From assembly GCA_026004775.1 (NCBI GenBank), contig BPJU01000002.1:304435-368434 (forward strand): a DNA stretch of 64,000 nucleotides. The letters run 5' to 3'. The notes below the pieces were generated by a model. That model did no database searches, was not told the DNA's origin, and saw nothing but the letters and a program-made list of their open reading frames with translations. Position 1 is the first letter of the stretch. Every line of letters starts with the position of its first letter. This stretch comes from Pirellulaceae bacterium. Lineage in GTDB: Bacteria; Planctomycetota; Planctomycetia; Pirellulales; Pirellulaceae. Of the stretch, positions 45,560 through 54,917 are shown one piece after another. The translations under genes and the position numbers were made by a program.

Positions 45560-47449
45560 ATGTTTCTGGGAACCCGTTGCCGGCATGCTGCCGAAGTACT
45601 GGCGATTGCGTGGCTGTTTGCGGCGGTCGGCGCCGCTCAAGAGTCGCTTTTTGACGTTGCCGTCGAATCGAATGTGTGGGTCACGATGCGTGACGGGGTG
45701 CGGCTGGCCACCGACATTTACCGCCCGGCCCGAGAAGGCCGCCCGGTCGAAGACCGATTCCCGGTGATTCTCACGCGAACCCCTTATAACAAGGACGGCA
45801 GTCGGGCGGTGGGCAACTACTACGCGGCCCGAGGTTATGTGTTTGTGGCCCAGGACACACGCGGGCGCTACCGCTCGGAAGGGATTTGGCACTGGCTGAC
45901 CGATGACGGGCCGGACGGAGCCGATACAGCCGAATGGATCGCCTCTCAGCCGTGGTCCAATGGCCGAATCGGAATGTTCGGCACCTCGTATGTGGGCGGC
46001 ACGCAACACGCGCTAGCCATGTACGGCTCGCCCTATTTGAAAACCGTGATTCCGGTCGATGCCGTTTGCAACATGGGCTATGCCAGCATGCGCAACGGAG
46101 GTGCGTTTGAGCTTCGGTTCTGGAACTGGATCATGCTCAATTCCGGACGCGGCAGCCGGGCAGCGCGCGATCCAGCGACCGCCGAAGCGTTACGCGAGAT
46201 GGCCGAGCACCGGCGGGAATACTTGAAACAGCTACCTCTGCGGCGAGGCATGACGCCGTTGCGCCTGGCACCCGAGTATGAAGAGTGGCTCGTAGAAGCG
46301 ATGCGCCACGGCGCGAACGACGCCTTCTGGAAACAAAACAATATCCTGGACTATCCGGAACAATACCAAGACATTCCGGTCTATCTGGTGGGAGGCTGGT
46401 ATGATTCGTGGGCCAGTAACACCACCGCCACCTTCGAAGTGCTGTCGCGGCGGCTCAAAAGTGCCGTCTATCTGATCATGGGACCGTGGATCCATGGCGC
46501 CCAAGACCGCTCGCAACACGGCCAGGTAGATTTCGGTGCAGAAGCGGCCATTCGCGATCCGTTAGCCTGGCGGCTGGAGTGGTACGACCGGTGGCTGAAG
46601 GACAAACAAACGGCTGTAGGACGTGCGGCACCTTTCGAAACCCCGGTGCGGATCTTCGTGATGGGTACCGGTGATGGGCACCGCACGGAAAAAGGCCACT
46701 TGTATCATGGCGGTTACTGGCGAAATGAAAACGAGTGGCCGCTGGCACGCACCCGGTACACTCCTTACTATTTGCAGCCCGGTGGAGGTCTCAGCCCAAG
46801 CGAACCCCCGGTCGGCGGAGGCAATACCAGTTTTCAGTTCGATCCGAGCAATCCCGTGCCAACCATTGGTGGCAACATTTCATCGGGCGACGGCATTCTT
46901 TTGCAAGGAGCCTGGAATCAGCGCGGAGGTCCACACGTGTGGAATTCCCCTCAGCCCGTTCCGCTTTCGGCTCGAAACGATATCCTGGTGTTCCAAACCG
47001 AACCGCTTGCCGAAGATGTGGAAGTCACCGGCCCTATCGTAGTTGTATTGTGGATTCGGTCGACGGCGTCGGACACCGATTTTACGGCAAAATTGATCGA
47101 CGTTTACCCACCGAGTCCGGATTTTCCCGATGGATTCGATTTGAATATCGGTGACGGCATCATTCGAACACGCTTCCGAAACTCGCTTGTGCAAGAAGAG
47201 TTGATGACCCCCGGAGAAATCTATCAGGTCAAAATATGGCTCTATCCGACTTCCAACGTCTTCAAAAAGAACCATCGTATTCGCTTGGATATTTCCAGTA
47301 GCAACTTTCCCCGATTCGACGTGAATCCTAATACCGGCGAGCCGCTTAATGAACACCGCCGGTGGCAAGTTGCCGTGAACACGGTGTTCCATGACGCGGA
47401 ATATCCTTCACATATTGTATTGCCGATAATTCCGAAACCTGCCCGATAG
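45560..47449 (+). CDS. CocE/NonD-family hydrolase (exported, S15-like)
   Basis: About 629 residues from the ATG at 45560 with AAGGG upstream. A signal peptide (VLAIAWLFAAVGAAQ) is followed by an alpha/beta hydrolase domain with VWVTMRDGVRLATDIYRP, ILTRTPYNKDG, FVAQDTRGRYRSEG and the nucleophile motif GMFGTSYVGG. The His and Asp regions are GGWYDSWASN and MGPWIHGAQDRSQHG. A C-terminal jelly-roll region (PLAEDVEVTGPIVVVLWIRS) completes the X-Pro dipeptidyl-peptidase/cocaine esterase layout. It is probably a secreted acylase or peptidase; the substrate is unknown. Confidence 0.9.
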   Translation: MFLGTRCRHAAEVLAIAWLFAAVGAAQESLFDVAVESNVWVTMRDGVRLATDIYRPAREGRPVEDRFPVILTRTPYNKDGSRAVGNYYAARGYVFVAQDTRGRYRSEGIWHWLTDDGPDGADTAEWIASQPWSNGRIGMFGTSYVGGTQHALAMYGSPYLKTVIPVDAVCNMGYASMRNGGAFELRFWNWIMLNSGRGSRAARDPATAEALREMAEHRREYLKQLPLRRGMTPLRLAPEYEEWLVEAMRHGANDAFWKQNNILDYPEQYQDIPVYLVGGWYDSWASNTTATFEVLSRRLKSAVYLIMGPWIHGAQDRSQHGQVDFGAEAAIRDPLAWRLEWYDRWLKDKQTAVGRAAPFETPVRIFVMGTGDGHRTEKGHLYHGGYWRNENEWPLARTRYTPYYLQPGGGLSPSEPPVGGGNTSFQFDPSNPVPTIGGNISSGDGILLQGAWNQRGGPHVWNSPQPVPLSARNDILVFQTEPLAEDVEVTGPIVVVLWIRSTASDTDFTAKLIDVYPPSPDFPDGFDLNIGDGIIRTRFRNSLVQEELMTPGEIYQVKIWLYPTSNVFKKNHRIRLDISSSNFPRFDVNPNTGEPLNEHRRWQVAVNTVFHDAEYPSHIVLPIIPKPAR

Positions 47450-47583
47450 CCGAGGTGATGTGCTTTGGTGCCAAGTCGACGGCCAAAATGTGCAGTGCTT
47501 TGGGCGATTCTACCATCCGTGCGCCGCGGGCTGTTTGGATGTCGCTTGCACAGCAGCGCGTTCTATCTCCAACGGGGCAAATT

Positions 47584-50280
47584 ATGCCGTACGTAGAAAC
47601 GAATCAGTCCAACGAGAGCCGGTCAATTCATAGTGACGGCAGAATGGTACTAGGCTGCTGGCAGCAATGGGGTGTCGTGACGATTGTCTTCGTAACGCTT
47701 GTGGGTAAAGCGGGTGCGGCCGATTGGCCGACGGTACGCGGCAACGCGCAGCGTACCGGTTACACTTCCGACTGTGTGCCGGGACCATGGCAGTTGGTGT
47801 GGGTGGCCGAGTTTCCCGAGGAAACCATTGCCACGAGGGTCGAAGCGATCGTAGCCGGCGGACGAGTCTATGTAGGAACCTTGCAGGGAGCCGTCTGGGC
47901 GCTGGACCGCAATACGGGACGGATGCAGTGGCGCCGCGACGGCTTCGGCCCCATCATGCACAGTCCGGCGTGGGCCGACGGCAGGCTTTTCGTTTGTGAT
48001 GCACGCTATGGGTTGACGGCACTGGACGCGGCGACAGGACGGATTCTTTGGCAGTTTTCTACCGGCCAAGGAGGCGCGGTCTGCTCGCCGCTTGTCTGGC
48101 AAGGCGTTGTCTATGTGGGCGCCCGTAGTGGGGAGTTTTATGCGCTGGACGGTGCGAGTGGCCAGGTGCGCTGGCGGTTTGCTACCGGCGGTCCGATACG
48201 CTGTACGGCTGCAGCGGACGGGCACATAGTAGTGGTAGGCTCGGATGACATGCACGTTTACGCTTTCGAGCCGCTGAGCGGAAAATTGTTGTGGAAATCC
48301 GCCAAATTGGCTGGGCAAAGTTTTCGTGACTACTACCCGGTGCTGGCCGGGCAGTGGATCTTCATGCGCAGTGTCATCGTGGAAGAGGTGAATGATGACT
48401 TGAATGGCGGAACGGCATTCTTGCAGCGCATGGCTGGAGTGCCGGGAGGGTGGCGAGAACTGGAGCAGTTTTGGAACGAGGGGCGCTGGCGAGTCGAGCC
48501 CGAGCGGATCCGCTCAGAGCAGCAGGCGATCTTGCAGCGCCTGCACGAAAATCCCTTCCGCCGCACGTTTTTCATCCTGGATCGGCACCGCGGTAGCGAA
48601 CCGGTACATGCACCGATTCTGTACGCGGCTGGTAACCAGGGATGCGGTGTGCCTCCCGTCACCACCGGCAGTGGCGACGTTCTCGTAGTGTACCGCACGG
48701 TGTATTCGAACTGGAACCTGGGCGTAAAGCCGGGAGTGGGATTGGGAAAGCTGGACCCGGCGACCGGTGTTATCGAACCTATCTGGCACCGCCACGGAAA
48801 TCGCCCTCCGTGGAACACGTTCTGGGGAACCAGCGACGAATCGACGAATTTTTCCGTTGGCGGGCAATTACTTTATCTTTGCCACCAGGGCACACTCGCT
48901 TGTCTGGATTTGGAAACACGGGAATTGCAAAGGATCCACGGTGAGCGTGACACGTGGGGCGGGTTCTTGGCTCCGGGTTGGGTGGCCAACGAGTGGCATG
49001 GTCCGGCTCGCGGCTCATGTGCCATTTCGGATCACCAGTTGTTTTGGGTGACCGGCAGCCGTGTCCTTTGTCTGGCTGGCCGTGATTTTCCAGCTTCCGG
49101 CCTCCCCCTGTCGGTGCCCCGTGCTGATCGGCCGGCGAATGCAGAAACCGGTATACCGCGGCCGCCGTCGCCATCGCCCACCGTTTCCCGGCGGTTTGTC
49201 CGCCAGTTGGTCGAGACTCCATTGGCTGGTCGTGGCCGGCCTGTGTCGGAAACCGACAAGGTTCTTGTAAGTGACTTGGAACGAGCGGTGCACGAAGTAT
49301 TGGACGGGCACCCGTGGGCTCCTTTTTATCTGCAAATGGGAATCGGCAGTCGCGATTTTTACTTCGCCCATCCGTCGTATCTGGTAGAAGCACTGGCGTG
49401 GGCTATCCCGTATTTACCGGAGGGTTTGGCCGAGCAGGCTCGGCGGTTGGCCCGCAGCCAACTGCAACTCGCCGTGCAATCCGGCGCACTTCCTTTGGAC
49501 AAGGGCCGGCGGCGCGAGCTTTTCGATGTGCCGCCCCACGACCTTTCCTGGAGCTATTATCCGAACTGGCCCGTGGTGAGCCACTTATATCCGGTGTGGC
49601 TGTATGCGGAACGTACCGGCGATTGGCAGCCGGTCGAAGAACTGTGGCCTCGCATTGAATCGCTGGCGACCAACCCGCCACCGGTGGCATGGGACGAAAA
49701 ACAACAGGCTCATCTATACATGAACCGTGCCGCTGCCGGCTACTTTGCCCTGGCTCGCCTGGCTCGTCGCTTTGGGACAGTGCAACAGCAGGAACTGATA
49801 GAAGAGCGCCTGTGTGAGTTGTTGAATCGAATCGTCGGCCATTGGCACAGCCAGGCCTCAGCGGCAAGGGACATCCTGGCTCGTGACTATCACCGAGGTG
49901 ATATTTCAGGAAATCCTGTAAGAAAACTGTATTATCACTTGAACAATCACAAAAGCAAACTGGCAATCTTCATGGACATGACGCCGGAAGTGGCTGCGGT
50001 ATTGGGCGAATATGTGCCCGAGGCGGTCACCGAGATGGAAAAAGTTGTTGATCGATTCATGCCGACGTTTTATTTGGCGTTTGAAGAGCGCCCGGTACAT
50101 TACGGTGAAAACTTTACGGAACTGCCGGATACGGTACACGGGTTGTTCTTGTCCAAGGCGTTCTTGTGGAAAAGAAGCAACCGGTTGCCCCTCTACGTGG
50201 ATATACCATGGGTGCGCGCCGATCTGTTTTATGTAGAAAAGCTGGCCATTGCGCTGGAACATCAGGAAAGTACGCCGTGA
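47584..50280 (+). CDS. PQQ-type beta-propeller protein with large C-terminal domain (exported)
   Basis: About 898 residues from the ATG at 47584; the frame is open from 47455 and an ATG at 47644 is another possible start. Export is suggested by the hydrophobic GVVTIVFVTLVGKAGAADWP. An N-terminal propeller has repeated blades such as VWALDRNTGRMQWRRDGFG, LTALDAATGRILWQFSTGQG and FYALDGASGQVRWRFATGG. The C-terminal ~350 residues are helical and could be an alpha/alpha barrel, without recognised motifs. The GH71/99-like gene overlaps its stop by 4 bases (GTGA), so they are translationally coupled and probably act together on carbohydrate. Confidence 0.75.
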   Translation: MPYVETNQSNESRSIHSDGRMVLGCWQQWGVVTIVFVTLVGKAGAADWPTVRGNAQRTGYTSDCVPGPWQLVWVAEFPEETIATRVEAIVAGGRVYVGTLQGAVWALDRNTGRMQWRRDGFGPIMHSPAWADGRLFVCDARYGLTALDAATGRILWQFSTGQGGAVCSPLVWQGVVYVGARSGEFYALDGASGQVRWRFATGGPIRCTAAADGHIVVVGSDDMHVYAFEPLSGKLLWKSAKLAGQSFRDYYPVLAGQWIFMRSVIVEEVNDDLNGGTAFLQRMAGVPGGWRELEQFWNEGRWRVEPERIRSEQQAILQRLHENPFRRTFFILDRHRGSEPVHAPILYAAGNQGCGVPPVTTGSGDVLVVYRTVYSNWNLGVKPGVGLGKLDPATGVIEPIWHRHGNRPPWNTFWGTSDESTNFSVGGQLLYLCHQGTLACLDLETRELQRIHGERDTWGGFLAPGWVANEWHGPARGSCAISDHQLFWVTGSRVLCLAGRDFPASGLPLSVPRADRPANAETGIPRPPSPSPTVSRRFVRQLVETPLAGRGRPVSETDKVLVSDLERAVHEVLDGHPWAPFYLQMGIGSRDFYFAHPSYLVEALAWAIPYLPEGLAEQARRLARSQLQLAVQSGALPLDKGRRRELFDVPPHDLSWSYYPNWPVVSHLYPVWLYAERTGDWQPVEELWPRIESLATNPPPVAWDEKQQAHLYMNRAAAGYFALARLARRFGTVQQQELIEERLCELLNRIVGHWHSQASAARDILARDYHRGDISGNPVRKLYYHLNNHKSKLAIFMDMTPEVAAVLGEYVPEAVTEMEKVVDRFMPTFYLAFEERPVHYGENFTELPDTVHGLFLSKAFLWKRSNRLPLYVDIPWVRADLFYVEKLAIALEHQESTP

Positions 50281-51530
50281 AGAAACTACCAGATGGCGTC
50301 GGGGAGATCGTGGAACGGCGGAGGTTTCTGAGGCAGGTAGCCGTCGGAGCGTGTGCGGCTCATCTGGGAGATCCCGTCGTCGAAAGCAGGCGTGCAGATA
50401 GCCGTTCGGCCAAGAACGATTCCCTGTACGGTAAATTGCTGTGTGGTTATCAGGGCTGGTTCCGGTGTGCGGGTGACGGAAGCGGCGATGGATGGTGGCA
50501 CTGGAGTCGCCGACCAGAGCGGCTGGCCCCGGACACCGTAGCGGTGGAAATGTGGCCGGACATGGAAAGCTATTCACCGGAAGAGCAGTATGAGGCTGCG
50601 GGCTTTGTGTATCCGGACGGCCGCCCGGCGACGCTCTTCAGCTCCTATCATCCTCAGACCGTCCTGCGGCATTTCCGCTGGATGCAGCAATACGGAATAC
50701 ATGGCGCGGTAGTACAGCGGTTCCTGGTAGAACTTCGCCGGCGATCGACCGACGTGGTGCTCGAGCACGTTCGTCAGGCGGCTCGCCAAACCGGGCGGCT
50801 GTGGGCGATCGGTTATGACATGACGGGGATGGAAGCGGATCGCATACTGGCTTGTCTTCAAGATGACTGGAGGAAGCTGGTGGATCAGTGGAAGATTATC
50901 GAAGATCCGCTTTACTTGCAGCATAGAGGCCGTCCGGTATTGATGGTATGGGGATTCTTTCCGGATCGGTTTCCTGCGGTGGTCGCACACCAGGTGTTAG
51001 ATTGGCTTCAATTGGATCGCCGTTACGGAGTTTGTGTCATTGGCGGTATACCCTGGTATTGGCGACGGGTGGCGGACCACCTGTGGTTGACCGCCTATCA
51101 GAGGATGGATGTGCTCAGCCCGTGGAACGTTGGCAATTACCGTATTCGAAACGACGTGAAAGTTGCCAATACAGATACTTGGGAGGGCGACTTGCAGACG
51201 GCGGCGCGATTCGGGCACGACCTCATGCCGGTGCTGTACCCGGGTTTTGGGTGGTCGAATCTCAAACGGCGGCGCAGTGATCGCGAAGAAATTCCACGCC
51301 GAAAAGGAGCTTTTTTCCAGGAACAACTGGACGTAGTTGCTCGGTTGAATATCTCTTGTGCTTATGTGGCGATGTTTGATGAATTGGATGAAGGGACTGC
51401 GATTCTTCCGGTGAGCAATCAGCCGCCGCAGCAGGCGAGGTTCGTCACGTACGAGGATTTGCCGTCGGACGCTTACCTGAGGCTGGCCGGAGAGGCGGCG
51501 CAGCGGTTGGCCGGAGCGGCCCGCGAATGA
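50277..51530 (+). CDS. Glycoside hydrolase family 71/99-like protein
   Basis: 417 residues from the GTG at 50277, overlapping the previous stop. ERRRFLRQVAVGACAAHLG is a Tat-type signal. The catalytic-domain landmarks are LLCGYQGWFRCAGDGSGDGW, SSYHPQTVLRHFRWMQQYGI with HGAVVQRF, and MVWGFFPDR and GIPWYWRR, typical of the GH71/99-like proteins of planctomycetes and Bacteroidetes. GH99 enzymes are endo-alpha-mannosidases/mannanases, but many relatives are uncharacterised, so no substrate is claimed. Confidence 0.82.
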   Translation: MKKLPDGVGEIVERRRFLRQVAVGACAAHLGDPVVESRRADSRSAKNDSLYGKLLCGYQGWFRCAGDGSGDGWWHWSRRPERLAPDTVAVEMWPDMESYSPEEQYEAAGFVYPDGRPATLFSSYHPQTVLRHFRWMQQYGIHGAVVQRFLVELRRRSTDVVLEHVRQAARQTGRLWAIGYDMTGMEADRILACLQDDWRKLVDQWKIIEDPLYLQHRGRPVLMVWGFFPDRFPAVVAHQVLDWLQLDRRYGVCVIGGIPWYWRRVADHLWLTAYQRMDVLSPWNVGNYRIRNDVKVANTDTWEGDLQTAARFGHDLMPVLYPGFGWSNLKRRRSDREEIPRRKGAFFQEQLDVVARLNISCAYVAMFDELDEGTAILPVSNQPPQQARFVTYEDLPSDAYLRLAGEAAQRLAGAARE

Positions 51531-51570
51531 GGGAGCGGCTGGCGAAAGTGGGCGAAGCACCAGACCTGCT

Positions 51571-52062
51571 TCAAGCGGTGGCAGTGCCCTGTTGCGACAA
51601 GCCGGCTGGGCGTCTGGGCGTAAACGCCGCGCCCAGGTAGGTCGGACGTATCCTGCCGCAATCAGGCGGCTCACCGTGGTGGCCAGGCGCCAACCGAACA
51701 GGATCGATGGCCCCGGGTGGATAGTCGATCAGGTTGCGGTTACAGTCTTCCGGCAACAGATAAAACACGCGTCGCGTAAAACCCAGCGTCTGGCGATTGC
51801 GCGGGGCGTTGACGGTGAGCCGCGAGTAGCCGAGCGTAATGGCTGGCGCCGGTAGCCGCAGGCGTCCGTGGCGACTGGCGGCGTCCTGGACCCAGGTGAC
51901 GCGAGCAAAATCCAGAGTCTCCGGGTCGTACAGCCAGACGATGCTCGCTTCGTATGAAAGCGGCTCCTCGGGCCGCCACCCCTCCAGCTCCGCCTCGCTC
52001 AAGACGCGGATCACCTCTGTCATCCCATCCGGATGCCGCACCAAACGTACCGACTGGATCAC
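51571..52062 (-). CDS. Hypothetical protein
   Basis: 163 residues from a GTG at 52062 with GGGGGA upstream. It reads like a folded beta-rich protein (TEVIRVLSEAELEGWRPEEP, then SYEASIVWLYDPETLDFARV, then GFTRRVFYLLPEDCNRNLID). I do not recognise a family. It lacks a signal peptide or membrane helix. It converges on the GH71/99-like gene, so it is not part of that operon. Confidence 0.6.
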   Translation of the reverse strand: MIQSVRLVRHPDGMTEVIRVLSEAELEGWRPEEPLSYEASIVWLYDPETLDFARVTWVQDAASRHGRLRLPAPAITLGYSRLTVNAPRNRQTLGFTRRVFYLLPEDCNRNLIDYPPGAIDPVRLAPGHHGEPPDCGRIRPTYLGAAFTPRRPAGLSQQGTATA

Positions 52063-52399
52063 CGCATCCCCCTTCTAATCAACCGTCTCCTATTTGCCGC
52101 ACAATTCGTAGCAATTCCGGGGCCGGATTTACACGCAAGCCGCTTTTTTTCCAAAATGTTTATTCCAAGGAGCTTGTGGATTTCCACAGGATGAGGGCTG
52201 TTCGAATCCATCTGTACGATAATTGAACAAGGCGCTCCAGCTTTGCACACCCATTTTGGTAACGCTGTTGGCCGGTATCCCACCTGGGGCTGAGTCGGCT
52301 ATTGGCTGTCGGACAAACGGTAACCTATACTTGCAAGACCATTACGTCTTGGTCGGGTAGCTTTAACCTCGGCAGTTGCACCCCCGGACGGTAGGCAGG
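52063..52399. other. Intergenic region between divergent genes
   Basis: About 335 bases between a minus-strand and a plus-strand gene, so it should hold both promoters. A candidate TTGGCC...TATACT pair lies near 52270-52335 but is not convincing. No gene is supported. Confidence 0.4.
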
Positions 52400-53488
52400 A
52401 TGAGTGACGCCGCGCGAATTGAAGCCGGTCGGAATGCCAGGCAGTTGGTGGCGGGTTTACTGCGCATCGCGGTACCGCTGGCTATCATTGTCTGGCTGGT
52501 TTGGCGGGCGCGGCCGGAATGGGGGGCGATGTTGGAGCGCCGGCTGGACTGGCCTTGGATCGCCGGCGGTTTTGGCTGCTCGTTCGTGGCGCTGTGCCTC
52601 TCGTTTTACCGATGGTATTTGCTGGTGCGCTGTGTGGGCCTTCCGTTTGGAGTTTGGGACGCGTTTCGGTTGGGGTTTTTGGGATACTTATTGAATTTCG
52701 TCTCGGTCGGTTCGGTGGGTGGGGATCTTTTCAAAGCGGTGTTTATTGCCCGCGAGCATCCGGGGCGGCGCACGTTGGCGATTCTGACGATCGTAGCGGA
52801 TCGCGTGGTAGGGATATACGGATTGTTGTTGCTGACCAGCGTAGTCGTTTCGCTGCTGGGCGATAAGCTGGTTACCACGGAATTGCAGGTGGTACGGCAA
52901 GTCGTATGGGGCGTACTGATAGCGGCGACGGCCGGAGCGGTCATCGCACTTTGGCCCGGATTTACCAACAGTCCGTGGTGGGAATGGGTGGCATCGTGGC
53001 CGAAGGTAGGAGCCCTCTTTGGTCGTTTGATCGAGGCTCTTCGCAGTTATCGCCGGCGGTTGGACATACTGGCGGTTACGGCGGGGATGAGTACGTTTGG
53101 GCATCTTTTGAATGTCACCGCTTTTTTTATGATGGCTCGAGGCTTGACACCGCAAGCGCCGGGGTTGGATGACCATTTTCTTATCGTGCCGCTGGCCAGC
53201 GTAGCCGGGGCCCTGCCCTTTACGCCCGCGGGACTTGGCACATTCGAAGTAGCCGTGGAACTCTTATACCGAATAATACCTGAGCAGCCTACGGTGCCCG
53301 GAGTGCTTGTGGCATTGGTTTATCGAATGATAACCATCGGTATGGCTACCCTTGGCGTGTTGGTCTATTGGATTTCTCAGCGGAAGAAAGTTCTACCTAC
53401 TGCTGGCCATTCACCGCCCGACACTGACAGGGCGGCCAAAGCTCCAGGTTGCCAACTTATTTCGCCGGACAGGGTAAGTCTGCCTTGA
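52400..53488 (+). CDS. Lysylphosphatidylglycerol synthase-like / flippase-like membrane protein (UPF0104 type)
   Basis: About 362 residues from the ATG at 52400 with an AGG site close by. Eight or so helices are visible, starting LLRIAVPLAIIVWLVW. Family landmarks are LSFYRWYLLVRCVGLPFG, FVSVGSVGGDLFKAVFIARE, VADRVVGIYGLLLLTS and the C-terminal PFTPAGLGTFEVAVELLYR. The family comprises the membrane part of MprF and the many stand-alone flippase-like proteins; only the membrane part is present here. It probably moves or modifies a lipid-linked molecule. Confidence 0.85.
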   Translation: MSDAARIEAGRNARQLVAGLLRIAVPLAIIVWLVWRARPEWGAMLERRLDWPWIAGGFGCSFVALCLSFYRWYLLVRCVGLPFGVWDAFRLGFLGYLLNFVSVGSVGGDLFKAVFIAREHPGRRTLAILTIVADRVVGIYGLLLLTSVVVSLLGDKLVTTELQVVRQVVWGVLIAATAGAVIALWPGFTNSPWWEWVASWPKVGALFGRLIEALRSYRRRLDILAVTAGMSTFGHLLNVTAFFMMARGLTPQAPGLDDHFLIVPLASVAGALPFTPAGLGTFEVAVELLYRIIPEQPTVPGVLVALVYRMITIGMATLGVLVYWISQRKKVLPTAGHSPPDTDRAAKAPGCQLISPDRVSLP

Positions 53489-53660
53489 AATTTCCGTGCC
53501 CGTCTGGGGGCGATGTCAGGAGTAGCTGCTGGGTGGTAGAGCTGGATCGTCCACCCGACACAAGGTTGACCCGTGGGATAGAAACGGCGATCCTCGTGAC
53601 CGGGAGGTTGTCTGCTCGTGCCAGCTCTTTGCGGGCGAGCCATGCGAGGCAAGGAACGGC

Positions 53661-54917
53661 CTACACACCGAAGCGGCTGGTATCCAACTCCTCAAGAGGC
53701 CCCACGGCACAGACCGTGCAGGGATGGACGGGGTATTGTTCCAGCAGGCGGTGGATCTGGTCGGCTGTGACGGCGCGGTATTGTTCGACCAACTCCCGGA
53801 CCGACCGGTATTCGCCGCGAGTAAGCCAACTGGAGCCCACAGCGAAAAGCCGATTGGCGGCTCGTTCGCTTGACAGCACGATCTGGGAACAGATTTTGCT
53901 CTTGGCCCGCTCCAGCTCGTCGTCCTTGATCCCGTGCCGGACGACGTCTTGCCAGATGTCGGCGATCGACCGCAAGTTTTGGGGGGTGTCTTCCGGCCGG
54001 CAGCAGAGGTAGGTGAGCATCAGGCCGGTACCCTGGAATTCGTGCACCCCTGCCTCGGCCGACTCGGCTCGCCCCGTGTCCACCAGTTCCCAGAAGAGGC
54101 GGCTGCCCGAATCGTCACCGACGATGGTGGCCAGCAGTCGGGCGGCGAACCGGTCGGGCGATTCGGCTGCCGGGGCGTCGCTTACCAGTAGCACATATTG
54201 CTGCGTGGCTACCGGTTGGTGGATGATCTGTCGGGAGGGACGGGAGGCGACGCGCTGCCGGCGAGTCGGGTCTCGTTGTGGGATAAAAGGTTCCCAATGC
54301 CCCGCGTGTTTAGCGGCCAACTTGACCAGTTGTTCGAAATCGACGTTGCCAGTGGCCACCAGTGCCATGTTCGTGGGGCTGTATTGGTTTTCGAAGTAGT
54401 GGCGCATCTGGTCGACAGAAAGGGCTGAGACGCTCTGGCGGGTGCCCAGGATGGGGCGTCCCAGCGAGTGGTTGGGAAAGTGGGCGGCCATGGCTTTTTC
54501 GAATACGCCGAAGGGCGGTTCATCTTCGTACTTGGCGATCTCTTCCAGAATGACTTTTTTTTCCGTATCGAAATCCTCATTGCGCAAAGCCGGCCGCAGC
54601 ATGTCGCTCAGCAGCTCGACGGCCCGATCGACATATTCCGGAAGCAGCACGGCGTGGTAGACCGTCTGTTCTTCAGACGTATAGGCGTTTGAATGAGAGC
54701 CGATTTCGTCCAGTTCGCGATTCAGTTCATCGGCTGATCGGCGTTGGCTGCCCTTGAACATCATGTGTTCCAGGAAGTGGCTGACTCCCGACATTTCCGG
54801 CGGTTCATCGCGGGCGCCGGTTTTCACGAAATAGCCGATGGCGGTACTGTAGGCCTGGCTATTATGTTCGGCTAACACTTCCAGGCCGTTGGGCAAGGTT
54901 ACTCTATGGAATTGCAC
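53661..54917 (-). CDS. M16 family zinc peptidase, catalytic subunit
   Basis: About 418 residues from the GTG at 54917, which has a perfect GGAGGT 5 bases upstream. The open frame reaches 55127, but that part overlaps the preceding gene and is not protein-like. The inverted zinc motif HFLEH lies at about 47-51, with the downstream Glu in the NAYTSEEQTVYHA region. The C-terminal half lacks the Arg/Tyr pair of the partner subunit. M16B peptidases of this type act as heterodimers on short peptides. It overlaps the partner gene by 14 bases. Confidence 0.9.
   Translation of the reverse strand: MQFHRVTLPNGLEVLAEHNSQAYSTAIGYFVKTGARDEPPEMSGVSHFLEHMMFKGSQRRSADELNRELDEIGSHSNAYTSEEQTVYHAVLLPEYVDRAVELLSDMLRPALRNEDFDTEKKVILEEIAKYEDEPPFGVFEKAMAAHFPNHSLGRPILGTRQSVSALSVDQMRHYFENQYSPTNMALVATGNVDFEQLVKLAAKHAGHWEPFIPQRDPTRRQRVASRPSRQIIHQPVATQQYVLLVSDAPAAESPDRFAARLLATIVGDDSGSRLFWELVDTGRAESAEAGVHEFQGTGLMLTYLCCRPEDTPQNLRSIADIWQDVVRHGIKDDELERAKSKICSQIVLSSERAANRLFAVGSSWLTRGEYRSVRELVEQYRAVTADQIHRLLEQYPVHPCTVCAVGPLEELDTSRFGV

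Noticed and set aside
45425-46009. 195-residue N-terminal extension of the SDR
   Set aside because: It overlaps the CocE-type hydrolase gene on the other strand, has no domain, and a good ribosome-binding site supports the start at 45424.
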